From Nostoc sp. MS1 (lineage in GTDB: Bacteria; Cyanobacteriota; Cyanobacteriia; Cyanobacteriales; Nostocaceae), in NCBI RefSeq assembly GCF_019976755.1, contig NZ_AP023441.1, positions 4,275,501 through 4,339,500 of the forward strand: a DNA stretch of 64,000 nucleotides, given 5' to 3'. Positions 50,723 through 59,675 of the stretch are shown one piece after another (the stretch's first letter is position 1; the number at the start of each line of letters is the position of its first letter). The notes under the pieces are model-generated. The model did not search any database. It saw only the letters and a list, made by a program, of their open reading frames with translations, and was not told where the DNA came from. The translations under genes were made by a program, and so were the position numbers.

Positions 50723-50794
50723 TTGACAGTTGACAGTTGTTAGCTTATTTCCACTGTCCACTGTCAATTGTCAATTATCAATTGTCCACTGTTC
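50722..50794. repeat. STRR palindrome between convergent genes
   Basis: Units ttgacag (twice) and mirrored gtccact/gtcaatt heptamers form an imperfect hairpin filling the whole spacer. Same heptamer type as inserted in the RND pump gene. Confidence 0.65.
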
Positions 50795-51961
50795 CTAAAC
50801 TAAACTTGCCTGTTTGCGTAAACTCTGAATAGTAGCGATCGCATGTTTCGCTACTATATCAATTTCCTCTGCTGTATTGAAGCGTCCAATACCAAAGCGA
50901 ATTGAGGCGTAGGCTAGTTTTTCTGGGCTTCCCAAGGCGGTGAGGACATGGGAGGGTGAGGTTTTGGTAGTGGAACAGGCGGAACCGGAAGACACCGCCA
51001 CTACTGGCTGTAAACCTAGCTGGAGTGCAGCACCATCTACGCCTTCGATACTAATATTTAAGTTTCCGGCTAGGCGTTGTGTGGGATGTCCGTTGAGGCA
51101 GATACCTTCTAGTTGTGATAGTTGTGACCACAATCTTTCTCTTAGCTGGGTGAGGCGTTGATTTTCTTGTATCTGTTCAGATAGGGCGATTTCTACAGCT
51201 TTGCCAAAACCTACGATTTGGGGTGTATACAAGGTTCCAGAACGCATCCCCCTTTCATGTCCTCCCCCATGCTGTTGGGGTGCGAGTTGGACTCTGGGGT
51301 TGCGTCTTCTGACGTATAATGCACCGATACCCTTCGGCCCGTATACTTTATGGGCTGTCAGGGACATCAGGTCGATATTCATTGCTTGCACATCTAGGGG
51401 AATTTTGCCTATAGCTTGGGCTGCATCTGTATGGAAAATTATATGGCGATCGCGGCACATTTCCCCAATTGCTGCCAAAGGTTGCAATACCCCAATCTCG
51501 TTATTAGCAGCCATTACTGATACTAAAATTGTGTCATCACGCAACGCTTTTTCTAATTGTTGTAAATCAATTAAGCCATCTGCTTGAACTGGCAAAATCG
51601 TAATCTCAAAACCCAGTGTTTTTAAATATTCACAAGGGTCAAGTACAGCATTATGTTCAGTTGCAACGGTAATAATATGCTGACCTTTCTGAAAATAAGC
51701 TTCAGCCACACCCTTAATAGCTAAATTATTCGCTTCCGTCGCCCCGCTTGTAAAAACAATTTCTTCTGGTGTAGCGTTAATAGCTGCTGCTAAAATTTCC
51801 CGCGCTTGTTTTACACCTGCTTCTGTTTCCCAACCGTAAAGATGACTAATACTAGCAGGGTTGCCAAACTTCTCTGTAAAGTAAGGTAGCATTGCACTCA
51901 GTACCCGCTCATCTACTGGTGTGGTGGCGTGACAATCAAGGTATATAGGACGATTAGACAT
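50795..51961 (-). CDS. Cysteine desulfurase (IscS/NifS family, group I)
   Basis: 388-residue PLP enzyme converting cysteine to alanine and a persulfide used for Fe-S clusters or thiolated molecules. PLP lysine K205 is in LTAHKVYGPKG; the active cysteine C329 is in the flexible SSGSACSTTKTSPSHVL loop, typical of group I. The N-terminus YLDCHATTPVD is diagnostic. It is 5 bp downstream of a nuclease-like gene on the same strand, so both are likely co-transcribed. A NifU-like scaffold is encoded 3.7 kb away. Other cysteine desulfurases probably exist elsewhere in the genome. Confidence 0.95.
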   Translation of the reverse strand: MSNRPIYLDCHATTPVDERVLSAMLPYFTEKFGNPASISHLYGWETEAGVKQAREILAAAINATPEEIVFTSGATEANNLAIKGVAEAYFQKGQHIITVATEHNAVLDPCEYLKTLGFEITILPVQADGLIDLQQLEKALRDDTILVSVMAANNEIGVLQPLAAIGEMCRDRHIIFHTDAAQAIGKIPLDVQAMNIDLMSLTAHKVYGPKGIGALYVRRRNPRVQLAPQQHGGGHERGMRSGTLYTPQIVGFGKAVEIALSEQIQENQRLTQLRERLWSQLSQLEGICLNGHPTQRLAGNLNISIEGVDGAALQLGLQPVVAVSSGSACSTTKTSPSHVLTALGSPEKLAYASIRFGIGRFNTAEEIDIVAKHAIATIQSLRKQASLV

Positions 51962-51966
51962 AGCTT

Positions 51967-52593
51967 TTAAGTTAAAATTTGACTTAAATTCTTCAAGATA
52001 GCTATAACTTCATATAGCTCATTCTTTCGTTTTAATAACGAAAATTCATCAGATATATCGTACATGGGAATATCAGTTTTATTTAATTTCAAAAAAAGAA
52101 AATGGCTACCATTTGTCAGTAATCCAAATACAGGCTTTTCTTGATTAGGGCTGGTTAACATATAAGCCAATGCTTGAGGAATATTCTCTAAAAGAGATAT
52201 ACCAGCCCTTTTTGATTCAATTACTAGCAACCATAATTGTTTTTGAATAACTAAAATATCTATTCTTCCTCTAATAATCTCTTCTTCATCTTCTAGAGAA
52301 ATTTCTACAGATTCCTCAGTCCCAATAGAAAAAGGCTGGCTATAAAATCCTGCTAAATCTAATAATGGCGACAAAACCACCATTTTAACTGCATTCTCTA
52401 AAATTGGTGGTCTTTGTGCTAAGTTCAGGAAATTAGATTTCACTCTATCTAAATACTGCTTTTCTAAATCTGTAATTTCTGGCAACTTCTCTAACCATTC
52501 CCTAAAAAAGGACTCATCTTCTGCTTTTTGCAGCCCAAATCTTTCTTGCAGATAAGCCAGCCCTATATTTTTCGCTTGGATGATTTGAACCAT
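51967..52593 (-). CDS. Restriction-endonuclease-like protein (HsdR N-terminal type)
   Basis: 208 residues. A PD-(D/E)XK-type core is visible: E66 (LENAVKMVVLSPLLDLAGF), D112 (RGRIDILVIQ) and E126-S-K128 (WLLVIESKRAG), followed by a helix (LENIPQALAYML) and the strand FGLLTNGSHFLFLKL, as in the N-terminal nuclease domain of type I restriction subunit R. No helicase domain follows, so it is a free-standing domain. Such small proteins are frequent in cyanobacteria; their function is unproven. First gene of a pair with a cysteine desulfurase (5-bp gap). Confidence 0.82.
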   Translation of the reverse strand: MVQIIQAKNIGLAYLQERFGLQKAEDESFFREWLEKLPEITDLEKQYLDRVKSNFLNLAQRPPILENAVKMVVLSPLLDLAGFYSQPFSIGTEESVEISLEDEEEIIRGRIDILVIQKQLWLLVIESKRAGISLLENIPQALAYMLTSPNQEKPVFGLLTNGSHFLFLKLNKTDIPMYDISDEFSLLKRKNELYEVIAILKNLSQILT

Positions 52594-52612
52594 ATTTCAT
52601 AAAATAGATAGT

Positions 52613-52670
52613 AACGCACCTACCACCAAGGACTTTGGTGCGTTAAGGCTTACGCCTAACACACCCTACA
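52613..52670. repeat. Palindromic repeat (cgcctaacacaccctaca family), copy 2
   Basis: Hairpin acgcacc ... ggtgcgt at the left, and an 18-base right end identical to that of the repeat at 41041-41160. Located 20 bp upstream of the nuclease-like gene start. A second short palindromic word (acgctacgcgaac, 52697-52709) follows, shared with the repeat at 55978-56123. Confidence 0.65.
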
Positions 52671-52837
52671 TATACTTAGATTTTTATGGCTACCCCACGC
52701 TACGCGAACAGAAATCAAATCGGATTCCTATACTTATTGTAAATAAACTTTTCCTGAGATTAGTTTAATTACAAAAATACGTAGAGCGCAGTATGATATA
52801 AATCATTGTAGACTGCGCCAATAGTTTGATAAATATC

Positions 52838-53317
52838 TCAAATATTTGTTAATTCTTGTATTTTTTGTAAAACTGCTTGAGCATGACCTTTAGCTTTGAC
52901 GTTAGGCCAAGCATAGGCAATATTTTTATCAGGTGAAATTAAAAAAGTTGAACGCGCTACACCCATGTATTCTTTACCCATGAATTTCTTTAAGCGCCAT
53001 GCACCATAGGCTTCAATAAGTTGATGTTCTGGATCACTTAAAAGAGTGATAGACAAATTATGCTTATCAATAAATTTGCAATGTGCTTTACCAGAATCAG
53101 GACTTACACCTAAAACTTTTGCTCTTAACTTACTAAATTCTGAATATAAATCTGTAAAATCTTTGGCTTCTGTAGTACAGCCTGGAGTATCATCTTTGGG
53201 GTAAAAGTAAATTACTACCCATTGATTATTAAAATCGCTCAGGCTTACTAAATTACCATTTTGGTCAGGGGTTGAGAAATTAGGTGCTGGCTGTCCAGTT
53301 TCGGGGATGTTGCTCAT
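52838..53317 (-). CDS. bcp: Peroxiredoxin, BCP/PrxQ family
   Basis: 159 residues; thioredoxin-dependent thiol peroxidase. Peroxidatic cysteine C47 in YPKDDTPGCTTEAKDF. The resolving cysteine of typical PrxQ, five residues later, is replaced by lysine (K52), so it would act as an atypical 1-Cys enzyme or use the remaining cysteine (about C96, in SGKAHCKFIDKH). N-terminus and length are normal. It lies 83 bp downstream of a DoxX gene and an NDH-2 gene on the same strand, possibly forming a redox operon. Confidence 0.93.
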   Translation of the reverse strand: MSNIPETGQPAPNFSTPDQNGNLVSLSDFNNQWVVIYFYPKDDTPGCTTEAKDFTDLYSEFSKLRAKVLGVSPDSGKAHCKFIDKHNLSITLLSDPEHQLIEAYGAWRLKKFMGKEYMGVARSTFLISPDKNIAYAWPNVKAKGHAQAVLQKIQELTNI

Positions 53318-53400
53318 AATAATATGGGGTTAAATCACAATTGCTTTTAGATTGTACCTAGATTTAGGTTTGTTCTTGTTTCTCTCACCCCTGACTTTAT

Positions 53401-53937
53401 CTAAAAATTGTGGCGTTGCTGTCGGCGGCGTTTTCCACGTAGTTTATTCATGAGGAAGTTAAATATACTCGGTTCAGATGTTGTTGTTGATTCTGTCAGG
53501 TTTTGTTTACTGCTTCTCCAATAGTCTACAGAATATATATTGAACCCATGACCAGCAAGTAAGATAAACAACACAATTCCATAACTTAACATTGAGGTTG
53601 CTGCACTCCAATTTTGTACTGATGTCACTCCTAATTTCAAAATGATCATGAGTGCAAAAGTAACGATTAAAGCACTACGAGTTGCTAAACCAATTGTGAT
53701 TAATATACCTACAATTAGTTCGACTGGGGGAACTAAGTAGGAATTAATTCTTACCAGAAATTCAGGGAAGTAAGAATTTTCTAATTGTTTGACAGTGGCT
53801 TCCACAAAGCCGGGGATATTACCAATGCGGGTAAATCCATGATTGAAATAATTTACACCTATAAGAATGCGTAAAAGTAAATAGGCGATCGCAATATCTT
53901 TGCGATTGAGTCCTAGATAATTTCTGTTGTCAGCCAT
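53401..53937 (-). CDS. DoxX family membrane protein
   Basis: 178 residues with four hydrophobic helices. DoxX features: RILIGVNYFNHGFTRIGNIPGF at about 24-45 and VPPVELIVGILITIGLATR at about 70-88. The last 30 residues are basic (LRGKRRRQQRHNF), likely cytoplasmic. DoxX proteins are membrane redox-associated proteins of unclear role. It starts 46 bp after the NDH-2 gene, which suggests co-transcription and a link to quinone metabolism. Confidence 0.88.
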   Translation of the reverse strand: MADNRNYLGLNRKDIAIAYLLLRILIGVNYFNHGFTRIGNIPGFVEATVKQLENSYFPEFLVRINSYLVPPVELIVGILITIGLATRSALIVTFALMIILKLGVTSVQNWSAATSMLSYGIVLFILLAGHGFNIYSVDYWRSSKQNLTESTTTSEPSIFNFLMNKLRGKRRRQQRHNF

Positions 53938-53983
53938 GATTTTCTACTCCAACTTGAATTAAGTTTGATTGCAGAGATGGAAA

Positions 53984-55300
53984 TCAACGTGATTCTTGTA
54001 GATAATGCACATCTGCTTGAGTATTCTGGACACTCTTGCGTTTAGGAGCAAGAATTAAACGAACGTGGCGATCGCTAAATAAATAAGTATGTAGCCAAGT
54101 CAGTAACACTAGTAATCTGCTGCGATAGCCAGGGAGGTAAACTAAATGAACCCCCAGCCACATCAACCATGCCAAGAAGCCTGTAAACGCAACCGTGCCA
54201 ATTTTCCCCACACCTGAATAACAGCCAATAATCGCCAACCTACCTTTGTTGAAATAGCTAAAAGGCTTTGGTGATTTACCTCTAATTTGCAGCCGGATAT
54301 TCCGCGCTACCGCCACACCTTGCTGGAGTGCTTCCGGCGCAACTCCAGATAATGACTTACCCTTCTGTTCCACATAAGCCAAATCTCCAACTGCATACAC
54401 ATTGGGATGTTCCAACACTTGTAGAGTGGGATGCACTACTATTTTGCTTTTATGCGCTACAGCTAACTCCTCGGAAACTCCGGGGAGGTTGGCTTCTAAA
54501 CCAGCCGTCCAAATCACGGTTTTGGAGGGGATAATTTCTTCGTTTTCCAGATGAACAAATCCATCGGTAACTTGACTGACTCTAGTTTGCAAATAAACTT
54601 CCACCCTTAGCTGACGCAATTTTTTGTAGGTATGGACTCCTAACTTTTTTGGCAATTCCACTAACAAGCGATCGCCCGATTGCACCAAAACGATTCTCAC
54701 TTCTCTAGAATCTATAGTGGAGTAATATCGGCGTAAGCAGCCTCGCACCATCTCAACTAATGCACCCGCCAACTCCACCCCAGTTGCACCACCGCCGACA
54801 ATGGTAAAAGTTAGTAATTGTTGTCTTCTAGCTGCATCAGATTCTTGAATAGCTTCTTCAAAACACGAAAAGATTTGATTTCGTAGCGCCACAGCTTCTT
54901 CTAAACTTCGCATAGAAAAAGCATATTCTTCAGCACCGTCAACTCCCCAAAACTGAGTACGGCTACCAGTCGCCAGCACTAAAAAATCATAATTGATTGC
55001 ACCATGAGTTGTTTTCACAACTTGCCCAGCAAAATCAATATACTCAACCTCAGCCATGAGAAACTGAACTTGAGGCTTTTGATATTGACAAAAGGAACCC
55101 CGTAAAATTGTGCGGATGGGGTAAGCAATGTACTCTGGTTCTATTTGTCCTGTCGCTACCTGATAAAGTAACGGAACAAAAGTATGATAATTATTGCGAT
55201 CAATTAATAATACATCTGCACCAGAGTTAGCTAAAGATTGGGCAGCTTGTAAACCACCAAATCCAGCACCAACAATAACAACGCGGCGATTCCTCATCAT
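53984..55300 (-). CDS. Type II NADH dehydrogenase (NDH-2)
   Basis: 438 residues. Single-subunit FAD enzyme that passes electrons from NAD(P)H to quinone without pumping protons. FAD motif VVIVGAGFGGLQAAQSL (7-23), NAD motif TIVGGGATGVELAGAL (about 167-182), FAD-contacting YAVGDLAYVE and the C-terminal membrane-interacting region (TVAFTGFLAWLMWLGVHLVYLPGYRSRL). Two adjacent ATGs (55300, 55297); an AGAGGGGA precedes. Cyanobacterial NDH-2 enzymes often have regulatory roles. First gene of a likely operon with DoxX and perhaps PrxQ. Confidence 0.93.
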   Translation of the reverse strand: MMRNRRVVIVGAGFGGLQAAQSLANSGADVLLIDRNNYHTFVPLLYQVATGQIEPEYIAYPIRTILRGSFCQYQKPQVQFLMAEVEYIDFAGQVVKTTHGAINYDFLVLATGSRTQFWGVDGAEEYAFSMRSLEEAVALRNQIFSCFEEAIQESDAARRQQLLTFTIVGGGATGVELAGALVEMVRGCLRRYYSTIDSREVRIVLVQSGDRLLVELPKKLGVHTYKKLRQLRVEVYLQTRVSQVTDGFVHLENEEIIPSKTVIWTAGLEANLPGVSEELAVAHKSKIVVHPTLQVLEHPNVYAVGDLAYVEQKGKSLSGVAPEALQQGVAVARNIRLQIRGKSPKPFSYFNKGRLAIIGCYSGVGKIGTVAFTGFLAWLMWLGVHLVYLPGYRSRLLVLLTWLHTYLFSDRHVRLILAPKRKSVQNTQADVHYLQESR

Positions 55301-55643
55301 TCCCCTCTTGATTGAGTTGGCTGGCTAAACTATTTAATGTTAAAAATTTGTAATAAATCGATATTATAGCAATTATAAATAAGTTGTTAGAAAATATACC
55401 CTATACCCAAAGGTATAGGGGTGTAAAGGCATAGGAAATGAAAAACCTTCATGTGCTTCTCCAGAGAATGTTGAGATTAGATATCATAGGTTTTGGAAGA
55501 AACACAATTTAGCAACAATTCGATCTAGGATCATCTTAAATAAAGCTCAAAATAAAATTTTGGCTGGGTAATGGGAAATTATAGAACCAATCTCTAAGAC
55601 CCAAAGCCCAATTTACACCGTTAACTTATTAGGTATCAAGCAC
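55301..55643. other. Divergent intergenic region, NDH-2 / NifU-like
   Basis: 343 bp, AT-rich. One perfect hairpin is present (CCCTATACC-CAAA-GGTATAGGG, 55399-55420), in the middle of the divergent region; it may be an operator or a remnant repeat. Nothing else recognisable. Confidence 0.45.
55399..55420. promoter_or_regulatory. Perfect palindrome upstream of NDH-2
   Basis: Nine-base arms CCCTATACC/GGTATAGGG around CAAA, about 100 bp upstream of the NDH-2 start. Candidate operator; a hairpin in a transcript is the alternative. Confidence 0.35.
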
Positions 55644-55874
55644 ATGGAACTCACACTGGAAAACGTTGAAACCGTTTTAGATGAAATGCGTCCTTACCTG
55701 ATTTCTGATGGCGGTAATGTGGAAGTTGTAGAACTCGATGGGCCGGTTGTTAAATTACGTTTACAAGGTGCTTGTGGTTCTTGTCCTAGCTCTACCATGA
55801 CCTTGAGAATGGGTATTGAGCGCCGTCTGCGGGAAATGATTCCTGAAATTTCTGAAGTTGAACAGGTACTATAA
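55644..55874 (+). CDS. nfu: NifU-like Fe-S scaffold (Nfu domain)
   Basis: 76 residues forming a single Nfu (NifU C-terminal) domain. The cluster-binding CxxC is C44-G-S-C47 in GACGSCPSS. These small cyanobacterial proteins assemble and deliver 2Fe-2S/4Fe-4S clusters, including for photosystem I. ATG preceded by no strong AGGAG, though AGGT occurs at 55631-55634. Monocistronic; a repeat-rich region follows. Confidence 0.95.
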   Translation: MELTLENVETVLDEMRPYLISDGGNVEVVELDGPVVKLRLQGACGSCPSSTMTLRMGIERRLREMIPEISEVEQVL

Positions 55875-55977
55875 GGACTAGGGATTTGGCAGGAGACAAG
55901 GATAAGGAGAGAGTAGGGGAAGATAAGCATAATCTTACCCTCCTGATCTCCCTTCATCCTCCTCATCTCCCGACTGG

Positions 55978-56123
55978 TGAGCGCAGTCGTACCACTCCGT
56001 GGAAGCAAGCTACGCGGAGCGTCTGTCTCCGACACGCTACGCGAACGCAGAGAACCACATCCCCATCCTGCGGGTACTCTGCGAGAACGCTTGCGCGAAC
56101 GCGTAGCGTCTCGTAAGAGAAGC
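55978..56123. repeat. GC-rich dispersed palindromic repeat cluster
   Basis: Several overlapping palindromic words: acgcggagcgtct, acgctacgcgaacgc, gcgaacgcgtagcgtctcg. GC content is far above the surroundings. Spurious frames in both strands result. A short relative (cccacgctacgcgaac) is at 52695-52709. Known type of Nostoc intergenic repeat, possibly spread by transposases in trans. Confidence 0.65.
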
Positions 56124-56158
56124 CAGTTACATCTTCCTTATTCCTCTACCAAATCCCT

Positions 56159-58393
56159 ATGACTCACCCTCTTTACGTTGCATTTATCTGGCATCAACAC
56201 CAACCGTTGTATAAATCTCCAGACAACGGCCTTTCTGAATTATCCAGTCAGCAGTATCGCCTGCCTTGGGTACGCCTACACGGTACGAAGGATTATTTAG
56301 ATTTGGTGTTGATTTTGGAAAAGTACCCGAAATTACACCAGACGGTGAATTTAGTTCCTTCCTTAATTCTGCAACTAGAAGATTACATTGCGGGTACAGC
56401 TTTTGACCCTTACCTCACGGCTAGTCTGACACCCACTGAGCAACTGACTCAGCCACAAAAACAGTTTATCATTCAGCACTTTTTTGATGCTAATCACCAC
56501 ACCTTAATTGACCCTCATCCCCGGTATGCCGAGTTGTACTACCAAAGGCAGGAGAGAGGACAGGCTTGGTGTTTAGAGACTTGGCAATTACCTGATTACG
56601 GTGATTTGTTGGCGTGGCATAATTTGGCTTGGATAGACCCTCTGTTTTGGGATGACCCAGAGATTGAGGCTTGGTTAAAACAGGGGCGTAACTTTACATT
56701 AAGCGATCGCCAGCGTATCTATTCCAAACAGCGTGATATTCTCAGCCGCATTATACCCCAGCACCGGAAAATGCAGGAGTCGGGGCAATTGGAAGTTACC
56801 ACTACACCCTACACTCACCCGATTTTACCTCTGTTAGCCGATACCAATTCTGGGCGGGTGGCAGTACCCAATATGACATTGCCTAATTCCCGGTTTCAGT
56901 GGACTGAAGATATTCCTCGTCATTTAAGAAAAGCTTGGGAATTATATTCAGATAGATTTGGGCAAGAACCGAGAGGTTTATGGCCTTCGGAACAATCTGT
57001 TAGTCCAGAGATACTGCCGTATATTATCAAACAAGGTTTTGAGTGGATTTGCTCAGATGAAGCCGTGTTAGGCTGGACGTTAAAACACTTCTTTCATCGG
57101 GATGGTGCAGGGAATGTAGAGCAACCAGAACTCTTGTATCGACCTTATCGCCTAGCAACTCCAGCCGGAGATTTAGCCATTGTCTTCCGTGATCATAGAT
57201 TATCAGACTTGATTGGCTTTACCTATGGGGCAATGCCAGCCAAACAAGCAGCCGCCGACCTAGTGGGACATTTGCAGGCGATCGCCAAACAGCAAAGAGA
57301 ACGCCCCAGCGAACAACCTTGGTTAGTTACCATCGCCTTAGATGGCGAAAACTGCTGGGAGTATTACCCCCAAGACGGCAAATTATTCTTAGAAGCTTTA
57401 TATCAACGTTTAAGCGACGAACCTCATATTCAACTCGTTACTGTCTCCGAATTTTTGCAAAAATACCCAGCCACAGCCACCATCCCCGGAGAACAACTGC
57501 ATAGCGGTTCCTGGGTTGACGGCAGCTTTACCACCTGGATTGGTGATCCTGCCAAAAACCGGGCGTGGGATTACCTGACGCAAGCGAGAATCATGCTGGC
57601 AAACCACCCAGAAGCCACAGAGGAAAATAATCCCGAAGCATGGGAAGCGTTATATGCTGCCGAGGGCTCGGACTGGTTTTGGTGGTTTGGCGAGGGACAT
57701 TCCTCAAACCAAGATGCCATTTTTGACCAGTTGTTCCGAGAACATTTGTGTGGGCTTTACAAAGCCTTAAATGAACCCATCCCCGCCTATCTCAAGCAAC
57801 CAGTAGAAGTTCATGCAGTCAAAACAGATCATTCTCCCACAAGCTTTATACACCCTGTAATTGATGGTAGTGGTGACGAACAAGACTGGGACAAAGCCGG
57901 ACGGATAGAAGTAGGTGGGGCGCGAGGGACAATGCACAACAGCAGCGTTGTTCAACGCCTATGGTATGGCGTAGACCACTTGAATTTCTACTTACGACTA
58001 GACTTTAAAAGCGGTGTCACACCAGGAGGAGATTTACCTCCAGAATTAAACTTGTTGTGGTTCTATCCCGACCAAACAATGCACAACAGCCCAATTCCCT
58101 TGGCAGATGTGCCGGATCAAGATCCACTTAATTATCTGTTCCATCACCATTTGGAAATTAACTTGCTTACCCAATCAGTTCAGTTTCGGGAAGCCGCAGA
58201 AAATTATCAATGGCATCCCCGTGTCAGCCGCGCCCAAGTCGCTTTAGATAAATGTTTGGAAGTGGCGATACCTTGGGCAGATTTACAAATTCCGCCTGAT
58301 TATCCTTTACGGATGATTGTCGTGCTTGCTGATGAAGGACGGTTTAGTAAGTATTTGCCGGAGAATGCTTTGATTCCGATTGAAGTGCCTTAA
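56159..58393 (+). CDS. Glycoside hydrolase family 57 (alpha-glucan acting)
   Basis: 744 residues. The N-terminal GH57 barrel starts at VAFIWHQHQPLYK; catalytic nucleophile E278 (LWPSEQSVS) and acid/base D395 (IALDGENCWEYY) match the two conserved GH57 sites. Residues about 510-744 are an extra domain with beta-rich sequence (IDGSGDEQDWDKAGRIEVGG, LNFYLRLDF) that may bind glucan or dock partners. GH57 enzymes act as alpha-amylases, amylopullulanases or branching enzymes; which one cannot be decided. No signal peptide, so probably glycogen metabolism in the cytoplasm. Confidence 0.93.
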   Translation: MTHPLYVAFIWHQHQPLYKSPDNGLSELSSQQYRLPWVRLHGTKDYLDLVLILEKYPKLHQTVNLVPSLILQLEDYIAGTAFDPYLTASLTPTEQLTQPQKQFIIQHFFDANHHTLIDPHPRYAELYYQRQERGQAWCLETWQLPDYGDLLAWHNLAWIDPLFWDDPEIEAWLKQGRNFTLSDRQRIYSKQRDILSRIIPQHRKMQESGQLEVTTTPYTHPILPLLADTNSGRVAVPNMTLPNSRFQWTEDIPRHLRKAWELYSDRFGQEPRGLWPSEQSVSPEILPYIIKQGFEWICSDEAVLGWTLKHFFHRDGAGNVEQPELLYRPYRLATPAGDLAIVFRDHRLSDLIGFTYGAMPAKQAAADLVGHLQAIAKQQRERPSEQPWLVTIALDGENCWEYYPQDGKLFLEALYQRLSDEPHIQLVTVSEFLQKYPATATIPGEQLHSGSWVDGSFTTWIGDPAKNRAWDYLTQARIMLANHPEATEENNPEAWEALYAAEGSDWFWWFGEGHSSNQDAIFDQLFREHLCGLYKALNEPIPAYLKQPVEVHAVKTDHSPTSFIHPVIDGSGDEQDWDKAGRIEVGGARGTMHNSSVVQRLWYGVDHLNFYLRLDFKSGVTPGGDLPPELNLLWFYPDQTMHNSPIPLADVPDQDPLNYLFHHHLEINLLTQSVQFREAAENYQWHPRVSRAQVALDKCLEVAIPWADLQIPPDYPLRMIVVLADEGRFSKYLPENALIPIEVP

Positions 58394-58505
58394 TTGGAGT
58401 GGGGAGTGGGAGAGATGAAGGGGATGAGGGGGATGAGGGAGAAATGTTTACTCATTACCCATAACTCAGCACTCCTCACTCAGCACTCATCACTATATAA
58501 CAACT
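58394..58505. repeat. STRR tract after the GH57 gene
   Basis: ggggatg/ggagtgg purine units, then actcagc/actcatc units. About 110 bp of heptamer repeats in the leader of the kinase gene. Confidence 0.6.
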
Positions 58506-58597
58506 CATATTGATTTAGTAAAGTCGCCGTAATGCTACTGGCATAGATGTAATTTTGAGGTTAGATTAATAACATCTTCAGTAGCTAGCGTTGGGCT

Positions 58598-59647
58598 ATG
58601 AATCGCGTTTTGGGAAACATTACAAATTTACATCAGTACAATTTGCAGCAGAACCATCTGGTGCAAATGTGTGGCTCCAAAGACTTATTTTGCGATCGCT
58701 ATCGCATTTTGCGAATATTAGGTAGGGGTGGTTTTGGCATCACATTCTTGGCGCAAGATGCTATGTTACCCGGAAATCCGTTATGTGTGATTAAGCAGCT
58801 TTGTCCAAAAGTTGCTAGTGCCAAAACTTGGCAAAACGCCTGTCAACGCTTTGAAAAGGAAGCCAAAACTCTAGCTAAACTTGGTAGCCATTCGCAAATT
58901 CCCATGCTGCTTAACTATTTTGAAGGTAATGGGGAGCTTTATTTAGTCCAAGAATACGTGCGTGGTTATACTTTGGCGCGGGAAGTTAAACAAAATGGGA
59001 CAAAGACTGAAACAGAGGTAAAGCAATTTTTACAGGAATTACTGCCGATATTGCATTATCTTTATCAAAATCAAGTAATTCATCGAGATATTAAACCGCA
59101 AAACTTAGTGCGCTGTGCTGATGATGGACGGATAGTCTTAATAGATTTTGGTGCAGTTAAGGAACAGTTAGCTGATATATGTATAAATTCAGTTCATCAA
59201 GCCCAAACTAATTTTGTCGGGACAATGGGATTTGCACCACCAGAACAGTTTTCCTTACGTCCAGTTTATGCTAGTGATATTTATGCTTTAGGGATGACTT
59301 GTATTTATCTGTTAACTGGTAAATCTCCTGTAGAACTAGAAAATGACAGCCAAACCGGGGAGATACGCTGGCTCAATGACGTAAATGTCAGTCACAATTT
59401 TGCCAGAATTATCAGCAAGATGGTGAAAATGTCTTTAGATGAGCGTTTTCAGAAACCACAAGATGTCATTAAAGCTTTAAATTTAGCAACTGACTTGCCA
59501 AACTTGAGTGATTGTTTAACTAGCAAACCCTTAAGTACTAGATATCAAACAAAAGTAGAAACTACAGACAGTTACCTTCCTTCTGTAGCTAGAACTGCGA
59601 TCGCTATTCGAGAATGGAAGGCTAAACTTAAGCAAAGATCAGTTTAA
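58598..59647 (+). CDS. Serine/threonine protein kinase
   Basis: 349-residue Hanks-type kinase. Glycine loop GRGGFG (42-47), lysine K66, catalytic loop HRDIKPQN (162-169), DFG (183-185) and APPEQ (213-217). Short N-terminal extension with cysteines C25 and C32 but no full zinc ribbon; tail about 300-349 without membrane helix. It resembles the kinase at 11218-12339 over the core (VIKQLCP against VIKQFYP), so the two are paralogs. Start ATG 58598. Monocistronic; convergent with the peptidase gene. Substrate unknown. Confidence 0.92.
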   Translation: MNRVLGNITNLHQYNLQQNHLVQMCGSKDLFCDRYRILRILGRGGFGITFLAQDAMLPGNPLCVIKQLCPKVASAKTWQNACQRFEKEAKTLAKLGSHSQIPMLLNYFEGNGELYLVQEYVRGYTLAREVKQNGTKTETEVKQFLQELLPILHYLYQNQVIHRDIKPQNLVRCADDGRIVLIDFGAVKEQLADICINSVHQAQTNFVGTMGFAPPEQFSLRPVYASDIYALGMTCIYLLTGKSPVELENDSQTGEIRWLNDVNVSHNFARIISKMVKMSLDERFQKPQDVIKALNLATDLPNLSDCLTSKPLSTRYQTKVETTDSYLPSVARTAIAIREWKAKLKQRSV

Positions 59648-59675
59648 ATTAATTCGTAATTCGTAATTAGGAAAT

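Noticed and set aside
50795..52593. DNA phosphorothioation (dnd) locus suggested by cysteine desulfurase plus nuclease-like protein
   Set aside because: No dndB, C, D or E genes in the neighbourhood; the desulfurase looks like an ordinary group I IscS/NifS.
55886..56162. Small plus-strand frames after the NifU-like gene
   Set aside because: Translated entirely from the GC-rich palindromic repeat; Arg/Thr-rich sequence without homology.
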